From Proteobacteria bacterium HN_bin10 (lineage in GTDB: Bacteria; Pseudomonadota; Alphaproteobacteria; Caulobacterales; Aquidulcibacteraceae), in the NCBI GenBank assembly GCA_002083515.1, contig LWDN01000046.1:1-29515 (forward strand): a stretch of 29,515 nucleotides of DNA, given 5' to 3'. Positions within the stretch are counted from its first letter, which is position 1, and each line of letters starts with the position of its first letter. Of the stretch, positions 1-9,614 are shown one piece after another. The notes beneath the pieces are model-generated. The model worked only from the letters and a program-made list of their open reading frames with translations, made no database searches and was not told the origin of the DNA. The position numbers and the translations under genes were made by a program.

Positions 1-54
1 GATCAGCGCGACGCCGAGCGCGTTGCGGCCGGCCGCGCCGGGGCGCCGGCTCAC
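1..54 (-). CDS. 5' end of an unidentified gene, cut by the window edge
   Basis: On the minus strand a GTG codon at 54-52 shares its bases with the TGA stop of the gene at 51-1430 (a GTGA overlap), and 18 open codons follow to the window edge. They read V-S-R-R-P-G-A-A-G-R-N-A-L-G-V-A-L-I: a basic start followed by a hydrophobic run, as in a membrane or exported protein. The four-base overlap is the usual sign of translational coupling, so this gene would be the second member of a two-gene unit with the coiled-coil membrane protein. Too little is visible to name a family, and the start is inferred from the overlap alone. Confidence 0.45.
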   Translation of the reverse strand, partial: MSRRPGAAGRNALGVALI

Positions 55-1430
55 GCTTGCCCGCCGTGACGGTTGGTGGCGTCATCCAACTCGGCCAGCA
101 AGTCCTCCAGCGCGCGTGCGGATTGCGTCTGCGCGTCGGCGAGTCTGGCCCGCGCGTCGTCGATCATCGCCGCGGCGCCGCCGAGCGCATCGAGCGCTGG
201 GCCCGCGGCGGGTGGCGGCGCGTTGAAATAGGCAGGCGCCGGGCTGGTGCGGGCGGCGGCGTTTTCCTGGCGATAGAGATGCACGGCGCTTGCTGCCGCA
301 TCGTCCAACGCGCGCGCCTTGGCGTCGAGCGCTTCGATCTTCAGCGCCGCTTGATCGAACGCCTTGCTCATGGCTTCGAACTCAGCCCGCATCTTTTCCA
401 TGCGCGCCGAGAGCGCCGCCTTGGCGGCGTTGACCGGCGCTTCCAGTTCGAGGCGCGCGTCGGCGCGGAAATCCGAGAGCGCATCTGAGGCCGCCTTCGC
501 GGCGCGATCCATCTTGCCGTAATCGGGGTAGGGGTCGTCGAAACCGGAATAGCCCTTGAGCGCGGCGAACACCCAGACGCCGGCGCCAAGCATCAGCAGA
601 ATAATGGCTTGCGGCGAATCCAACGCCAGCAGCGACCACAGATGGAAGCTCGCGTCGGAACCCATGTCGAGTTGCGCGCCATTTAGCGCCGCAAGCCGGT
701 CGCGCCAGTCGGCGGCGAAGAGATTGAGCATCAGCGCCAGCATGCCGATCATGAAAAAGGCCAGCGCCCCCAGCGATTTCAGCGCCACATTGCTGTGCTG
801 CAAGTAGCGCAGGCCCAGAAAGCCCGCGAAGTACCCGAGCGTGACATTCGCGCCTGACAAGCCGACCGCGGTGATGGCGCCGCCAAGCAGGCCGCGCGCA
901 TCGTCCTCGGCGAAGAGCGCGGCGCTGAACAAGGCCTCGAACACTGCAGCGCACAAGAGCAGCCCCGCTTGCAGCAGCGTTGAGTTCGGATAGACGGCCG
1001 GCCGCCTCAATCCGTGCTTGTGCTTGAAGGCATCGAGATCCTCGCGGGCTTGCTTGGCGCGCGCGGCGGCTTCGCTCCAATCGTGCGCGAGGCGCCCCGA
1101 GGCTTGCCGCAGCGCAAGTTTGGCGTCGAGGGCGGGACCGGCAAAATCTTGCGGCGCCGGCGCCAGCGCCCGGAGACGGCGCTCGGCGTCGGCCTTGGCG
1201 TCGTTACGCGATTGGTCCACCCGCGCCCGCTCCGCCGCCACCAACTCGATGGCGGCTCGTTCGGCCTCGGAAAGTTCGGCGGCGTCGTGGCGGGGCAAAT
1301 TGCGGGCGGCGTCCTCGCGGGCGCGTTTGCGCAGGCCGAGCTTCTTGTCGAGCGCAGACGCGCTGAGGCTCTGCGGCAGCTTGGCTGCCGCATTTGACGC
1401 GCCGCTGGGTCTGGCCTGCCCTCCGTCCAT
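51..1430 (-). CDS. Coiled-coil membrane protein of unknown function
   Basis: This 459-residue protein was not recognised as any family. Residues about 55-137 are Ala/Glu/Arg/Lys-rich and look like a coiled coil. Four hydrophobic segments follow at about 151-172, 182-205, 218-240 and 272-291. Directly after the last lies the motif GFDDPYPDYGK (about 296-306), then a second long helical stretch rich in Ala, Lys and Glu (about 305-385), a Pro/Ala linker and a short final helix. The open frame runs further upstream to 1907, but that part lies antisense to the phosphatase gene. I chose ATG 1430 because GGGAG stands nine bases before it; GTG 1454 is an alternative. It ends in a GTGA overlap with the gene cut by the window edge. 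Two cytosolic coiled-coil arms around a four-helix core suggest a scaffold or assembly role, which is inference. Confidence 0.75.
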   Translation of the reverse strand: MDGGQARPSGASNAAAKLPQSLSASALDKKLGLRKRAREDAARNLPRHDAAELSEAERAAIELVAAERARVDQSRNDAKADAERRLRALAPAPQDFAGPALDAKLALRQASGRLAHDWSEAAARAKQAREDLDAFKHKHGLRRPAVYPNSTLLQAGLLLCAAVFEALFSAALFAEDDARGLLGGAITAVGLSGANVTLGYFAGFLGLRYLQHSNVALKSLGALAFFMIGMLALMLNLFAADWRDRLAALNGAQLDMGSDASFHLWSLLALDSPQAIILLMLGAGVWVFAALKGYSGFDDPYPDYGKMDRAAKAASDALSDFRADARLELEAPVNAAKAALSARMEKMRAEFEAMSKAFDQAALKIEALDAKARALDDAAASAVHLYRQENAAARTSPAPAYFNAPPPAAGPALDALGGAAAMIDDARARLADAQTQSARALEDLLAELDDATNRHGGQA

Positions 1431-1508
1431 CGCGAGCCGCTCCCGGTGAGCCACTAAAGCGCGGATGGCCGCCTTCTCCAAGCGCCACGTGCGCGCTATC
1501 AGGGGCTT

Positions 1509-2261
1509 GTGACCGATCTCCGAGATTTGCTTCGCCGTGCCGCGACCGCCGCCTGCGCCGCGGGCGAGGCGCTCCGCGCCAACCGCGCCGCCTGGGGCGT
1601 GATCGAGGCCGAGCACGGCCGCGAAGTGAAAATCGGGGCCGACAAGCGCGCCGAGGAACTGATCCTGGCGGCGCTGTCGTACGACAATGACTACCCGATC
1701 ATCTCGGAGGAGGCGGGCTGGACGCGGGCCAGGGAACGGGGCGACCGCTTCGTCTGGGCGGTCGATCCGCTCGATGGCAGCGTGAACTATCTCCGCGGCT
1801 ACCCGCACTGCGCGGTGTCGATCGCGCTTTTGGACCAGGGCAAACCGATTCTGGGCGTGGTCGATTGCTTCCTGATGCAGGAATGCTTTTCGGGGATCGT
1901 CGGCCACGGGGCTTGGCTCAACGGCGGCGACATTCGGGTCTCCGCGATCGACTCACCTGCCCGGGGTATTTTGCAGACCGGCGTGCCCTCGCGGGCAAGC
2001 GACGCCTCGATGCGGGCGTTCGAGCAGCGACTGCGAACCTGGCAGAAGGTGCGTATGATCGGCTCGGCGGCGACCGCGCTGGCCTATGTCGCAGCCGGGC
2101 GCGCCGAGGGATACCGCGAATCGGGGTCTATGATTTGGGACGTGGCCGCCGGGTGCGCGCTTGTACAAGCCGCCGGCGGGCGCTTCACCACCGAGGGCGC
2201 AGCCCTCGACCAACCGTTGGAGGTCGCCGCCAGCAACGGTCTTATCCCGCTGCCGGATTGA
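1509..2261 (+). CDS. Inositol-monophosphatase-family phosphatase, CysQ-like
   Basis: This 250-residue protein belongs to the Mg2+-dependent, lithium-sensitive phosphatase family of inositol monophosphatase, CysQ (3'-phosphoadenosine 5'-phosphate nucleotidase) and HisN. The metal-site signatures are visible: the acidic pair at Glu67-Glu68 (ISEEAG), DPLDGSVN at 86-93, and WD at 210-211 in WDVAAG. The length is normal. The start is a GTG with AGGGG seven bases upstream. It is divergent from the coiled-coil membrane gene, with 78 bases between the two starts. The substrate cannot be read from motifs. CysQ-type PAP turnover is likely on overall pattern, while histidinol phosphate or inositol phosphate remain possible. 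No sulfate-assimilation or histidine genes are nearby to decide. Confidence 0.85.
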   Translation: MTDLRDLLRRAATAACAAGEALRANRAAWGVIEAEHGREVKIGADKRAEELILAALSYDNDYPIISEEAGWTRARERGDRFVWAVDPLDGSVNYLRGYPHCAVSIALLDQGKPILGVVDCFLMQECFSGIVGHGAWLNGGDIRVSAIDSPARGILQTGVPSRASDASMRAFEQRLRTWQKVRMIGSAATALAYVAAGRAEGYRESGSMIWDVAAGCALVQAAGGRFTTEGAALDQPLEVAASNGLIPLPD

Positions 2262-2277
2262 AGCGCGTTCCTTGCTC

Positions 2278-2298
2278 TTCCGTAATCAAACGACGGAA
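2278..2298 (+). terminator. Weak hairpin after the phosphatase gene
   Basis: TTCCGT at 2278-2283 and ACGGAA at 2293-2298 form a six-base-pair stem with a nine-base loop, 17 bases after the phosphatase stop. No T-run follows, so termination activity is uncertain. The rest of the 158-base gap to the dehydratase gene shows no clear signal. Confidence 0.25.
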
Positions 2299-2419
2299 AT
2301 CTGTGGCTTGCGCGTTAGCATCAGCAAATCGTGACACTCGCGCGCCGGGTGACCCATGGACAGGCCGTCAGCGGCGCTTCACAACTTAGGTCCTTTATCG
2401 TCGGTAGTTTGGTGCGGGG

Positions 2420-3796
2420 ATGATCAGAGACGCGGTCCTGGTGGGATCGGCTCAGGCCGTAAGCGACGCATGGTCGGCGCGCGCCTCCTGGGCGCCGCGG
2501 CGCATGTCGGCGCGCGGCGCGCTCATCGTCGGCGCCGGCGAGGTTCCGCTGCCAGTGATTGCGCGCGCGCCGATCTGGGACAGCTTGGATTTTTCCGGCG
2601 TCAGCGCCAGCAGCATTATCCTGATCGAACCGCCCGCGGACGGCGCCGCCAAGCGTGCGGTGCTGACCCGCGCCGCCGACGCCGGGCTGAAGACGTTCGT
2701 GGTCGCCGATGGCGTGCTCCGGCGCCTTGCGCTCGCCGACCTGATCGGCAGCCCGCTCGGCGAAGTCGACTTCGAACGCATCCGTGCGGCCATCTCCGGC
2801 AAGCGCATTCTTATCACCGGCGGCGGCGGCTCGATCGGCGGCGAGTTGGCGCGCCGCATCGCCACGCTGGCCCCGTCGCGGCTCACGCTGCTCGATAGCT
2901 CTGAGCACAATCTCTACAAGATCGGCCTCGATCTGCCCGACGCCATGCCGGTGCTCGCCGACATACGCGACGCTGGCGCCATGCGCCGCTGGTTTGCGCG
3001 CGCGCGTCCCGAGATCGTTTTCCACGCCGCAGCGTTGAAGCAGGTGCCGGTGGTGGAGGCGTTCGCGAGCGAAGGCGTGCTCACCAATATTTGCGGGCTC
3101 CAGAACGTCGCCGAGGCCGCGCGTGCGGTCGGCGCCGACATGGTGTTCGTGTCCACCGACAAGGCAGTCGAACCCTCCGGCATCATGGGCGCGACCAAGC
3201 GGCTCGGCGAAATCTACTGCCAAGCGCTCGATCGCCAGGGTCCGCGCCGCGCCATCCCCGTGCGACTCGGCAACGTGCTGGGCTCGGCCGGATCGGTGGC
3301 GCCGATCTTCCAGGCTCAGCTTGCCGCCGGCGGGCCGCTGACGGTGACCGATCCGGATGTGACCCGCTTCTTCCTCTCGATCCCGCAATCGGCCGATGCG
3401 TTGTTGCAGGCGGCGACCGTCGGGCTCGACGCCGAACCGCGCGGCTGCGCGCTGGTGATCGAAATGGGCGAGGCGCTGCCGGTGGTCGAACTCGCCCGCG
3501 AGGTCATCCGGCTCGAGGGCCTGCGTCCCGACGCCGATGTGCCGATCATCTTCACCGGGCTGCGCCCCGGCGAAAAGCTGCACGAACTCCTGGTGGCGTC
3601 CGGCGAATGGCGCGAGGCCGATCCCGCGCCCGGCGTCATCGCGGTGGCGTCGCCGGCGCGCGCGCTCACCGATGTGATGCAGGTGATCGAGCAGCTGACG
3701 GCGCTGGCGCGGGAGGGCGACAACGACAAAATCGCGCCGGCTCTGTTCGCCGCCATCGGCGCCGCCGCCCCTGCGGACGCGCGCGCCCGCGCCTAA
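2420..3796 (+). CDS. Nucleotide-sugar 4,6-dehydratase, CapD/WbpM/PglF family, without membrane domain
   Basis: This extended short-chain dehydrogenase acts on nucleotide sugars, most likely UDP-GlcNAc, making 4-keto-6-deoxy sugars for surface polysaccharides or glycan tags. The NAD-binding loop TGGGGSIGGE is at 133-142 and HAAALKQVP at 202-210. The catalytic cluster is T246-D247-K248 with M256 and K260. Met in place of the usual Tyr, with this spacing, is the pattern of the long, configuration-retaining group (PglF, WbpM). Those proteins are around 600 residues with four N-terminal membrane helices. This one has 458 residues and no hydrophobic helix, but keeps the degenerate first Rossmann domain (about 33-127, RGALIVGAGE). 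An in-frame TAG lies 15 bases before ATG 2420, so no N-terminus is hidden upstream. The start has no well-spaced ribosome site, and ATG 2504 is an alternative. The gene is convergent with the lipoprotein gene, four bases apart. Confidence 0.88.
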   Translation: MIRDAVLVGSAQAVSDAWSARASWAPRRMSARGALIVGAGEVPLPVIARAPIWDSLDFSGVSASSIILIEPPADGAAKRAVLTRAADAGLKTFVVADGVLRRLALADLIGSPLGEVDFERIRAAISGKRILITGGGGSIGGELARRIATLAPSRLTLLDSSEHNLYKIGLDLPDAMPVLADIRDAGAMRRWFARARPEIVFHAAALKQVPVVEAFASEGVLTNICGLQNVAEAARAVGADMVFVSTDKAVEPSGIMGATKRLGEIYCQALDRQGPRRAIPVRLGNVLGSAGSVAPIFQAQLAAGGPLTVTDPDVTRFFLSIPQSADALLQAATVGLDAEPRGCALVIEMGEALPVVELAREVIRLEGLRPDADVPIIFTGLRPGEKLHELLVASGEWREADPAPGVIAVASPARALTDVMQVIEQLTALAREGDNDKIAPALFAAIGAAAPADARARA

Positions 3797-3800
3797 GAGT

Positions 3801-4571
3801 TCAAGGACAATCGCGCCAATGCGCAGTGCGAATCTCGCGCCATGCAGCGGCGGCATTGTCTTCGACCGATTGCAGCCTCAGGCGGAAATTTTGATACTCC
3901 AAGTGGTTGGGCTCGGCGAACGACGCTTCAACCACGTGCCCATCGTGCGCATCGAGGCTGATGGCGCCGTTGAGCGCGCCGCTCACACGGTACCGCGCGA
4001 GGCCATCGGCTTCACCCTCGTAGGCGGCGTTTGCAACGCCTAAGTCGCGCAACGGATTGTCGCTCGATCCGTCGGGCCAGATCAGCGCGACGCCGAAAGC
4101 GAAGTCCGCGCGCGGCGCCGGCGCGCCGGCATGGAGCGCGGTCAGTTCCGAGAGATCGAAGTCGTAGATGATCCACGGCTCATGCGTGACGCCGGTGCGC
4201 GCGTCGACGCCAAGACTGGGAACGCGCGCGTGCAATTGGCCGGCGTCGTAGCTGAGCCATGCGAACGTATCTTGCGTGGCGTCGCGCGCGATGCGCCCGC
4301 CGACGAGGGCGCGCGGCTGCCGGCGCTCGAGATCGAGCTCCGCCGTGACATACGCGGCGTTGGCGCAGCGGCTGACGATCTTCGCCACCTCCACCAGCGT
4401 CGAGCTGGCGCGATAGACGTAGATGTCTTCCGGCAATGAGCCGTCGGCATTGGTGCGCAGATAGTGATAGAGCCGCCCCACCGTGGGCGATTCAGCCCTG
4501 CGGCTGGGGGCGCCGGCGCAGGCGGCGAGCGCGAGGGCGGCAAGCGCGCCAAGCAGGATCGTCAACTTCAT
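3801..4571 (-). CDS. Predicted lipoprotein of unknown function
   Basis: This 256-residue protein has an N-terminal signal sequence ending in a lipobox, L-A-A-C with Cys18 as the lipidation site, so it is probably anchored in the inner or outer membrane facing the periplasm. No catalytic motif was recognised in the rest, which has alternating beta-like stretches. I chose ATG 4571 because it gives a textbook signal peptide (MKLTILLG...); TTG 4577 is two codons upstream. Neither has a clear ribosome site. It lies 84 bases downstream of pgl on the same strand and may be the last gene of a galU-pgl unit. Confidence 0.75.
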   Translation of the reverse strand: MKLTILLGALAALALAACAGAPSRRAESPTVGRLYHYLRTNADGSLPEDIYVYRASSTLVEVAKIVSRCANAAYVTAELDLERRQPRALVGGRIARDATQDTFAWLSYDAGQLHARVPSLGVDARTGVTHEPWIIYDFDLSELTALHAGAPAPRADFAFGVALIWPDGSSDNPLRDLGVANAAYEGEADGLARYRVSGALNGAISLDAHDGHVVEASFAEPNHLEYQNFRLRLQSVEDNAAAAWREIRTAHWRDCP

Positions 4572-4661
4572 GGGCAAGCAGATGCGCCGTCGGCGGAGAT
4601 TGGATGCGCCCGCGGCGGTTCAACGCGGGGCCCAAGCATGTTTTGCGCTGACCCCGGGACA

Positions 4662-5330
4662 CTACGCCGCCCACAGAATCTCCGTGGGGGCGGCGGCGAA
4701 GAGAGTGTTGGCGATCGGCGCGCCGTTTTCGATGAGCGCACGTTTCGCCGGGCCGGCGATCAGCAGCAATCTTTGCTTCGCGCGCGCGATGGCCGCGAGC
4801 GTCATGGTCAGGCGCTCCGACGACCCGGCGGCGCCGGGCGCGTGAACCGCTATCACCGTCGCCCCGTTCGCGGCATCGAGCGCCGCTTCAAGCTCCGGCG
4901 AATGCGGAAACCACGAGGCGACATGGCCGTCCTCGCCCATGCCCAGCAGTGCGATATCGATGCGCTGGCGGGCGCAATTCTCATTTGCACGCCGCGCCGC
5001 CTCGGCGAGCGAGGCGTTGGCGGCGAACATCGGCACAAGCCGGGCGCCGGCGTTCAGCGCGCGGGCGAGCGCTCGGCGCAACATGCCTTCGTTTGAAGCA
5101 GCATGATCGGGCGGCACAAAACGCTCGTCGACCAAGAGAAACGTGACCCTCGGCCAATCCAGCGGCAGCGCCGCCAGCGCGCGGTAAGCCGGCTCCGGCG
5201 TAGCCCCGCCGGAGAGCGCCGCGCAGGCGCCGCCGCGCTCTGCGATCGCCTGGTTGAGCGCATCGGCGATACATCCCGCACTTGCCTGCGCCAGCGCCTC
5301 GCGCGTGGCGAACTCAATGAGCGGGATCAT
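4662..5330 (-). CDS. pgl: 6-phosphogluconolactonase
   Basis: This enzyme hydrolyses 6-phosphogluconolactone to 6-phosphogluconate in the oxidative pentose phosphate and Entner-Doudoroff pathways, in the cytosol. At 222 residues it has the normal size of the DevB/SOL-type enzyme. Family motifs appear in order: LSGGATP near residue 40, VDERFVPPDHAASNEGML at about 67-84, and LLGMGEDGHVASWFP at about 129-143 with the characteristic G-E-D-G-H. The ATG overlaps the galU stop as ATGA, so the two genes are almost certainly cotranscribed and coupled. Usually pgl sits beside zwf and edd. Neither is in this window, so the pairing with galU is unusual. Confidence 0.93.
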   Translation of the reverse strand: MIPLIEFATREALAQASAGCIADALNQAIAERGGACAALSGGATPEPAYRALAALPLDWPRVTFLLVDERFVPPDHAASNEGMLRRALARALNAGARLVPMFAANASLAEAARRANENCARQRIDIALLGMGEDGHVASWFPHSPELEAALDAANGATVIAVHAPGAAGSSERLTMTLAAIARAKQRLLLIAGPAKRALIENGAPIANTLFAAAPTEILWAA

Positions 5331-6223
5331 TTCCGGCTGTGGGCGAGGGTCTCACGCAGCATCGCCGCTACAGCATCGCCATACTCGGCGTTCGCCAGCG
5401 CGTAGGCGGCGTTGGCGCGCATGTAGCCGATCTTGTCGCCGCAATCGTAGGTCACGCCATCGTATTCGAGCGCGTGAAACGCTTGCACTTGCATCAGGCG
5501 CGCCATCGAATCGGTGAGCTGGATTTCGTTGCCTGCGCCCGGGCCTTGATCGGCGAGCAGCGCGAAAATTTCCGGCTGCAAGATGTAGCGGCCGGAGATG
5601 AAGAGGTTCGACGGTGCGTCCTCGCGCTTCGGTTTTTCGACCATGCCCTTCATCTTGATCAACCGGCCGTCACGGCTCTCGGGCGTGATGACGCCATAGC
5701 GCTCCGGCGTGTCGGTCGGCTCGACGGCGATGATGTTGCCGCCGACCTTGTTGTAGGCGTCGACCATCTGCGCCAGGCACGAGGGCTGAGCCATCATCAG
5801 CATGTCCGGCAGCATCACCGCGAACGGCTCGTCGCCGACGATGTCGCGCGCGCACCAGACGGCGTGGCCCAGTCCCAAGGCCGCTTGCTGGCGCACGAAG
5901 CTCATCGAGCCGGCGGCTCGCACCGGTTCCTCGACCTCGCGCAGCTGGGCGGTCTTGCCCTTTTCGCGAAGTGTTACTTCGAGTTCATACGCCCGATCGA
6001 AATAGTCCTCGATCGCGCCCTTGTTTCGCCCGGTGACGAAGATGATGTGTTCAATGCCGGCCGCCAGCGCTTCGTCGACGACGTACTGGATGGCCGGCCG
6101 GTCGAACACCGGCAGCATTTCCTTGGGGATGGCTTTTGTGGCGGGCAGCACCCGCGTACCGAAGCCAGCCACAGGGAGGACCGCTTTCCGTAGCGTTCGA
6201 GGCGAGGTGGAGGCGCTAGGCAT
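5327..6223 (-). CDS. galU: UTP-glucose-1-phosphate uridylyltransferase
   Basis: This enzyme makes UDP-glucose from UTP and glucose 1-phosphate, the precursor for UDP-galactose, UDP-glucuronate and many surface glycans. It has 298 residues, the usual length. The nucleotide-binding signature KAVLPVAGFGTRVLP starts at about residue 13 and continues into KEMLPV. GLGHAVWCA, a LPDM metal-site segment, an EKP motif after the sugar-binding region, and DCGDKIGY near the C-terminus are all present. It is the first gene of an overlapping pair with pgl. About 270 bases separate its start from the next gene on the other strand, so the promoter should lie just upstream of 6223. Confidence 0.95.
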   Translation of the reverse strand: MPSASTSPRTLRKAVLPVAGFGTRVLPATKAIPKEMLPVFDRPAIQYVVDEALAAGIEHIIFVTGRNKGAIEDYFDRAYELEVTLREKGKTAQLREVEEPVRAAGSMSFVRQQAALGLGHAVWCARDIVGDEPFAVMLPDMLMMAQPSCLAQMVDAYNKVGGNIIAVEPTDTPERYGVITPESRDGRLIKMKGMVEKPKREDAPSNLFISGRYILQPEIFALLADQGPGAGNEIQLTDSMARLMQVQAFHALEYDGVTYDCGDKIGYMRANAAYALANAEYGDAVAAMLRETLAHSRK

Positions 6224-6268
6224 TGTGGTCCCGTGTTCGGCGCCGCAGCACGGCGTTTCTAGCTCAGC

Positions 6269-6403
6269 TTACACCGCAACCCTGAACGAGCCGCAACCGC
6301 GCTTGAGTGCGGGATTCGGCTGAAATTCAGGAATTTCGGCTAGGGTGGCGTCAAGCCGCTGAAGTCGGTTGGTGAGGGTGTCGAGAGCAGTGACAGGGGT
6401 CAC
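6269..6403 (-). CDS. Possible 44-residue small protein upstream of galU (doubtful)
   Basis: A short open frame begins at GTG 6403 with a purine-rich GAGAGA a few bases upstream and ends with TAA at 6269. The product would be hydrophilic with one short helix (A-L-D-T-L-T-N-R-L-Q-R-L-D-A-T-L). It ends 45 bases before the galU start on the same strand. Against it, codon third positions are less GC-rich than in the neighbouring real genes. It could equally be part of the galU leader. Confidence 0.2.
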   Translation of the reverse strand: MTPVTALDTLTNRLQRLDATLAEIPEFQPNPALKRGCGSFRVAV

Positions 6404-6436
6404 GGACAATCTCTCTTCGGCGCCGCAAAGTAGCAT

Positions 6437-6464
6437 TTGCCATCGTGGCAACCTTTTGTTAACA
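6437..6464 (+). promoter_or_regulatory. Candidate sigma-70 promoter overlapped by a palindrome
   Basis: TTGCCA (6437-6442) and TTAACA (6459-6464) are spaced 16 bases apart, 30 bases before the start of the small membrane protein. The -35-like element is half of the perfect inverted repeat TTGCCA-TCG-TGGCAA (6437-6451), an arrangement expected of an operator that blocks or recruits polymerase. The area is locally AT-rich. Both roles are inferred from sequence alone. Confidence 0.3.
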
Positions 6465-6494
6465 GACCGCGCCGGTCCGGGAGTTTTCCACACA

Positions 6495-6779
6495 ATGTCG
6501 CCCTCGCAATCAAAAGCCACCATTCGCATGGTCGTGGCCAGCTTCGCTGCTGGCGCCGGCGCGATGGTTATGCTGGGCCTTGTCGCCCCGGTGGCGATGA
6601 AGGGCGGCCTCAGCATGCGCGACGCATTTGCCGATCAAGTTGTGCAACAGGCCCCGGTGATCGAACCCCTCGATGTCGCGGCGATCGAAGCGCAGCTCGC
6701 GGAAGCCGATCGCCTCATGGCGGCGGCGCGCGAAACCACGGACGATAATGTCGGCCGCCTGGAAGCGCTCGCCAACTAA
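6495..6779 (+). CDS. Small membrane-anchored protein of unknown function
   Basis: This 94-residue protein has a short basic N-terminus, one membrane segment at about 12-34, and a roughly 60-residue acidic helical tail outside it (IEPLDVAAIEAQLAEAD, about 57-73). The tail should lie in the periplasm if the segment acts as a signal anchor. I recognise no family. The frame is open further upstream to 6369, but ATG 6495 starts right before the membrane segment and has GGGAG about 11 bases upstream. The gene stands alone between galU and the transaldolase gene and is followed by a strong hairpin. Confidence 0.65.
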   Translation: MSPSQSKATIRMVVASFAAGAGAMVMLGLVAPVAMKGGLSMRDAFADQVVQQAPVIEPLDVAAIEAQLAEADRLMAAARETTDDNVGRLEALAN

Positions 6780-6785
6780 GGGAAC

Positions 6786-6803
6786 GCGGACCTTCCGGTC
6801 CGC
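6786..6803 (+). terminator. Hairpin between convergent genes
   Basis: GCGGACC (6786-6792), a TTCC loop and GGTCCGC (6797-6803) form a perfect seven-base-pair GC-rich stem, six bases after the stop of the small membrane protein. The transaldolase gene ends at 6833 on the other strand, so the hairpin is placed to act for both. There is no clear T-run on either side. Confidence 0.5.
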
Positions 6804-6832
6804 CCTTGGCTGTCTGAAGACCTGCGGTCCCC

Positions 6833-7486
6833 TCAAAGGATCGACTGCCCGGTCGACTTCCAATCTTTCAAGAACGCTTCGAGCCCCAAGTCCGTGAGCG
6901 CGTGCTTGTAGAGGCTCTTGAATACGGCTGGCGGAATCGTCGCGCAATCGGCGCCGGCGAGAGCAGCATCGCGCACGTGTCCTGCGTTGCGGATCGAGGC
7001 GGCGAGAATCTGCGTTTGATAGTCGTAATTGTCATAGATGGCGCGGATTTCGCGGATGAGTCCCATGCCGTCCTGGCCGTTGTCGTCGAGGCGGCCGAGG
7101 AAAGGCGAGATGTAGGTCGCGCCCGCCTTCGCCGCCAGCAACGCCTGCACGGCTGAGAAGCACAACGTCACGTTGGTCGGGTGGCCGTCGTCTTCGAGAC
7201 GCTTACAGGCGCGCAAGCCCTCGGGCGTCAGCGGCAGCTTGACCACGATATTGGCGGCGACGCCGCGGAGTTTCAGCCCTTCCTTGATCATGGTTTCCGT
7301 ATCTTGCGCCACCACTTCGGCGCTGACCGGACCCGGAACGGCGGCGCAGATCTCACGCAGGGTTTCGAAGAAATCGCGGCCCGCCTTCGCAACGAGCGAA
7401 GGATTGGTGGTGACGCCGTCGACGAGACCCGTGCCAGCCAAGGTCTTGAGTTCGGCGGCGTCGGCGCTGTCGATGAAAATCTGCAT
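6833..7486 (-). CDS. tal: Transaldolase, small FSA/TalC-like type
   Basis: This enzyme transfers a dihydroxyacetone unit between sugar phosphates in the non-oxidative pentose phosphate pathway. The protein has 217 residues, the size of the small decameric transaldolases and fructose-6-phosphate aldolases rather than the 310-residue TalB type. MQIFIDSADAAE at the N-terminus, GVTTNPSL (about 24-31), and NIVVKLPLTPEG with the Schiff-base Lys83 are typical. NVTLCFSAVQALLAAKAGA and YISPFLGRLDD follow. The frame extends to 7759, but ATG 7486 gives the canonical N-terminus and has GGAG upstream; the extra part lies antisense to transketolase. It is divergent from tkt, its pathway partner, with 97 bases between the starts. 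Motifs alone do not separate transaldolase from FSA activity; context favours transaldolase. Confidence 0.92.
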   Translation of the reverse strand: MQIFIDSADAAELKTLAGTGLVDGVTTNPSLVAKAGRDFFETLREICAAVPGPVSAEVVAQDTETMIKEGLKLRGVAANIVVKLPLTPEGLRACKRLEDDGHPTNVTLCFSAVQALLAAKAGATYISPFLGRLDDNGQDGMGLIREIRAIYDNYDYQTQILAASIRNAGHVRDAALAGADCATIPPAVFKSLYKHALTDLGLEAFLKDWKSTGQSIL

Positions 7487-7583
7487 CTTCCGTCTCCGCT
7501 GCCGCATTCCCGCGGCGGCCTTCCGCTGATACCCGAGCCTTATTGCCGGGCAAAGCGTCCGAATCGGCGCTAAAGGGATATCA

Positions 7584-9575
<1,992 letters not shown>

Positions 9576-9592
9576 GAAGCGCCGAGCCATCG

Positions 9593-9614
9593 AACCCAGC
9601 CGCGGCGGGTTTAT
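9593..9614 (+). terminator. Terminator-like hairpin after transketolase
   Basis: AACCC (9593-9597) pairs with GGGTT (9607-9611) around the GC-rich self-complementary core GCCGCGGC, and TTATT follows on the plus strand. It lies 18 bases after the tkt stop and directly against the end of the convergent response-regulator gene. The short T-rich tail supports Rho-independent termination of tkt. Confidence 0.45.

Noticed and set aside
1431..1907. Upstream extension of the coiled-coil membrane protein to 618 residues
   Set aside because: The extra part is antisense to the phosphatase gene with its DPLDGS motif, and a good ribosome site precedes ATG 1430.
2321..3856. 511-residue minus-strand open frame
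   Set aside because: It is exactly antisense to the dehydratase gene, is Arg/His/Gly-rich and shows no family motif; a GC-rich shadow frame.
5655..5662. TTGATCAA as a possible second FixK site
   Set aside because: The half-sites overlap with no four-base spacer, and it lies deep inside galU coding sequence.
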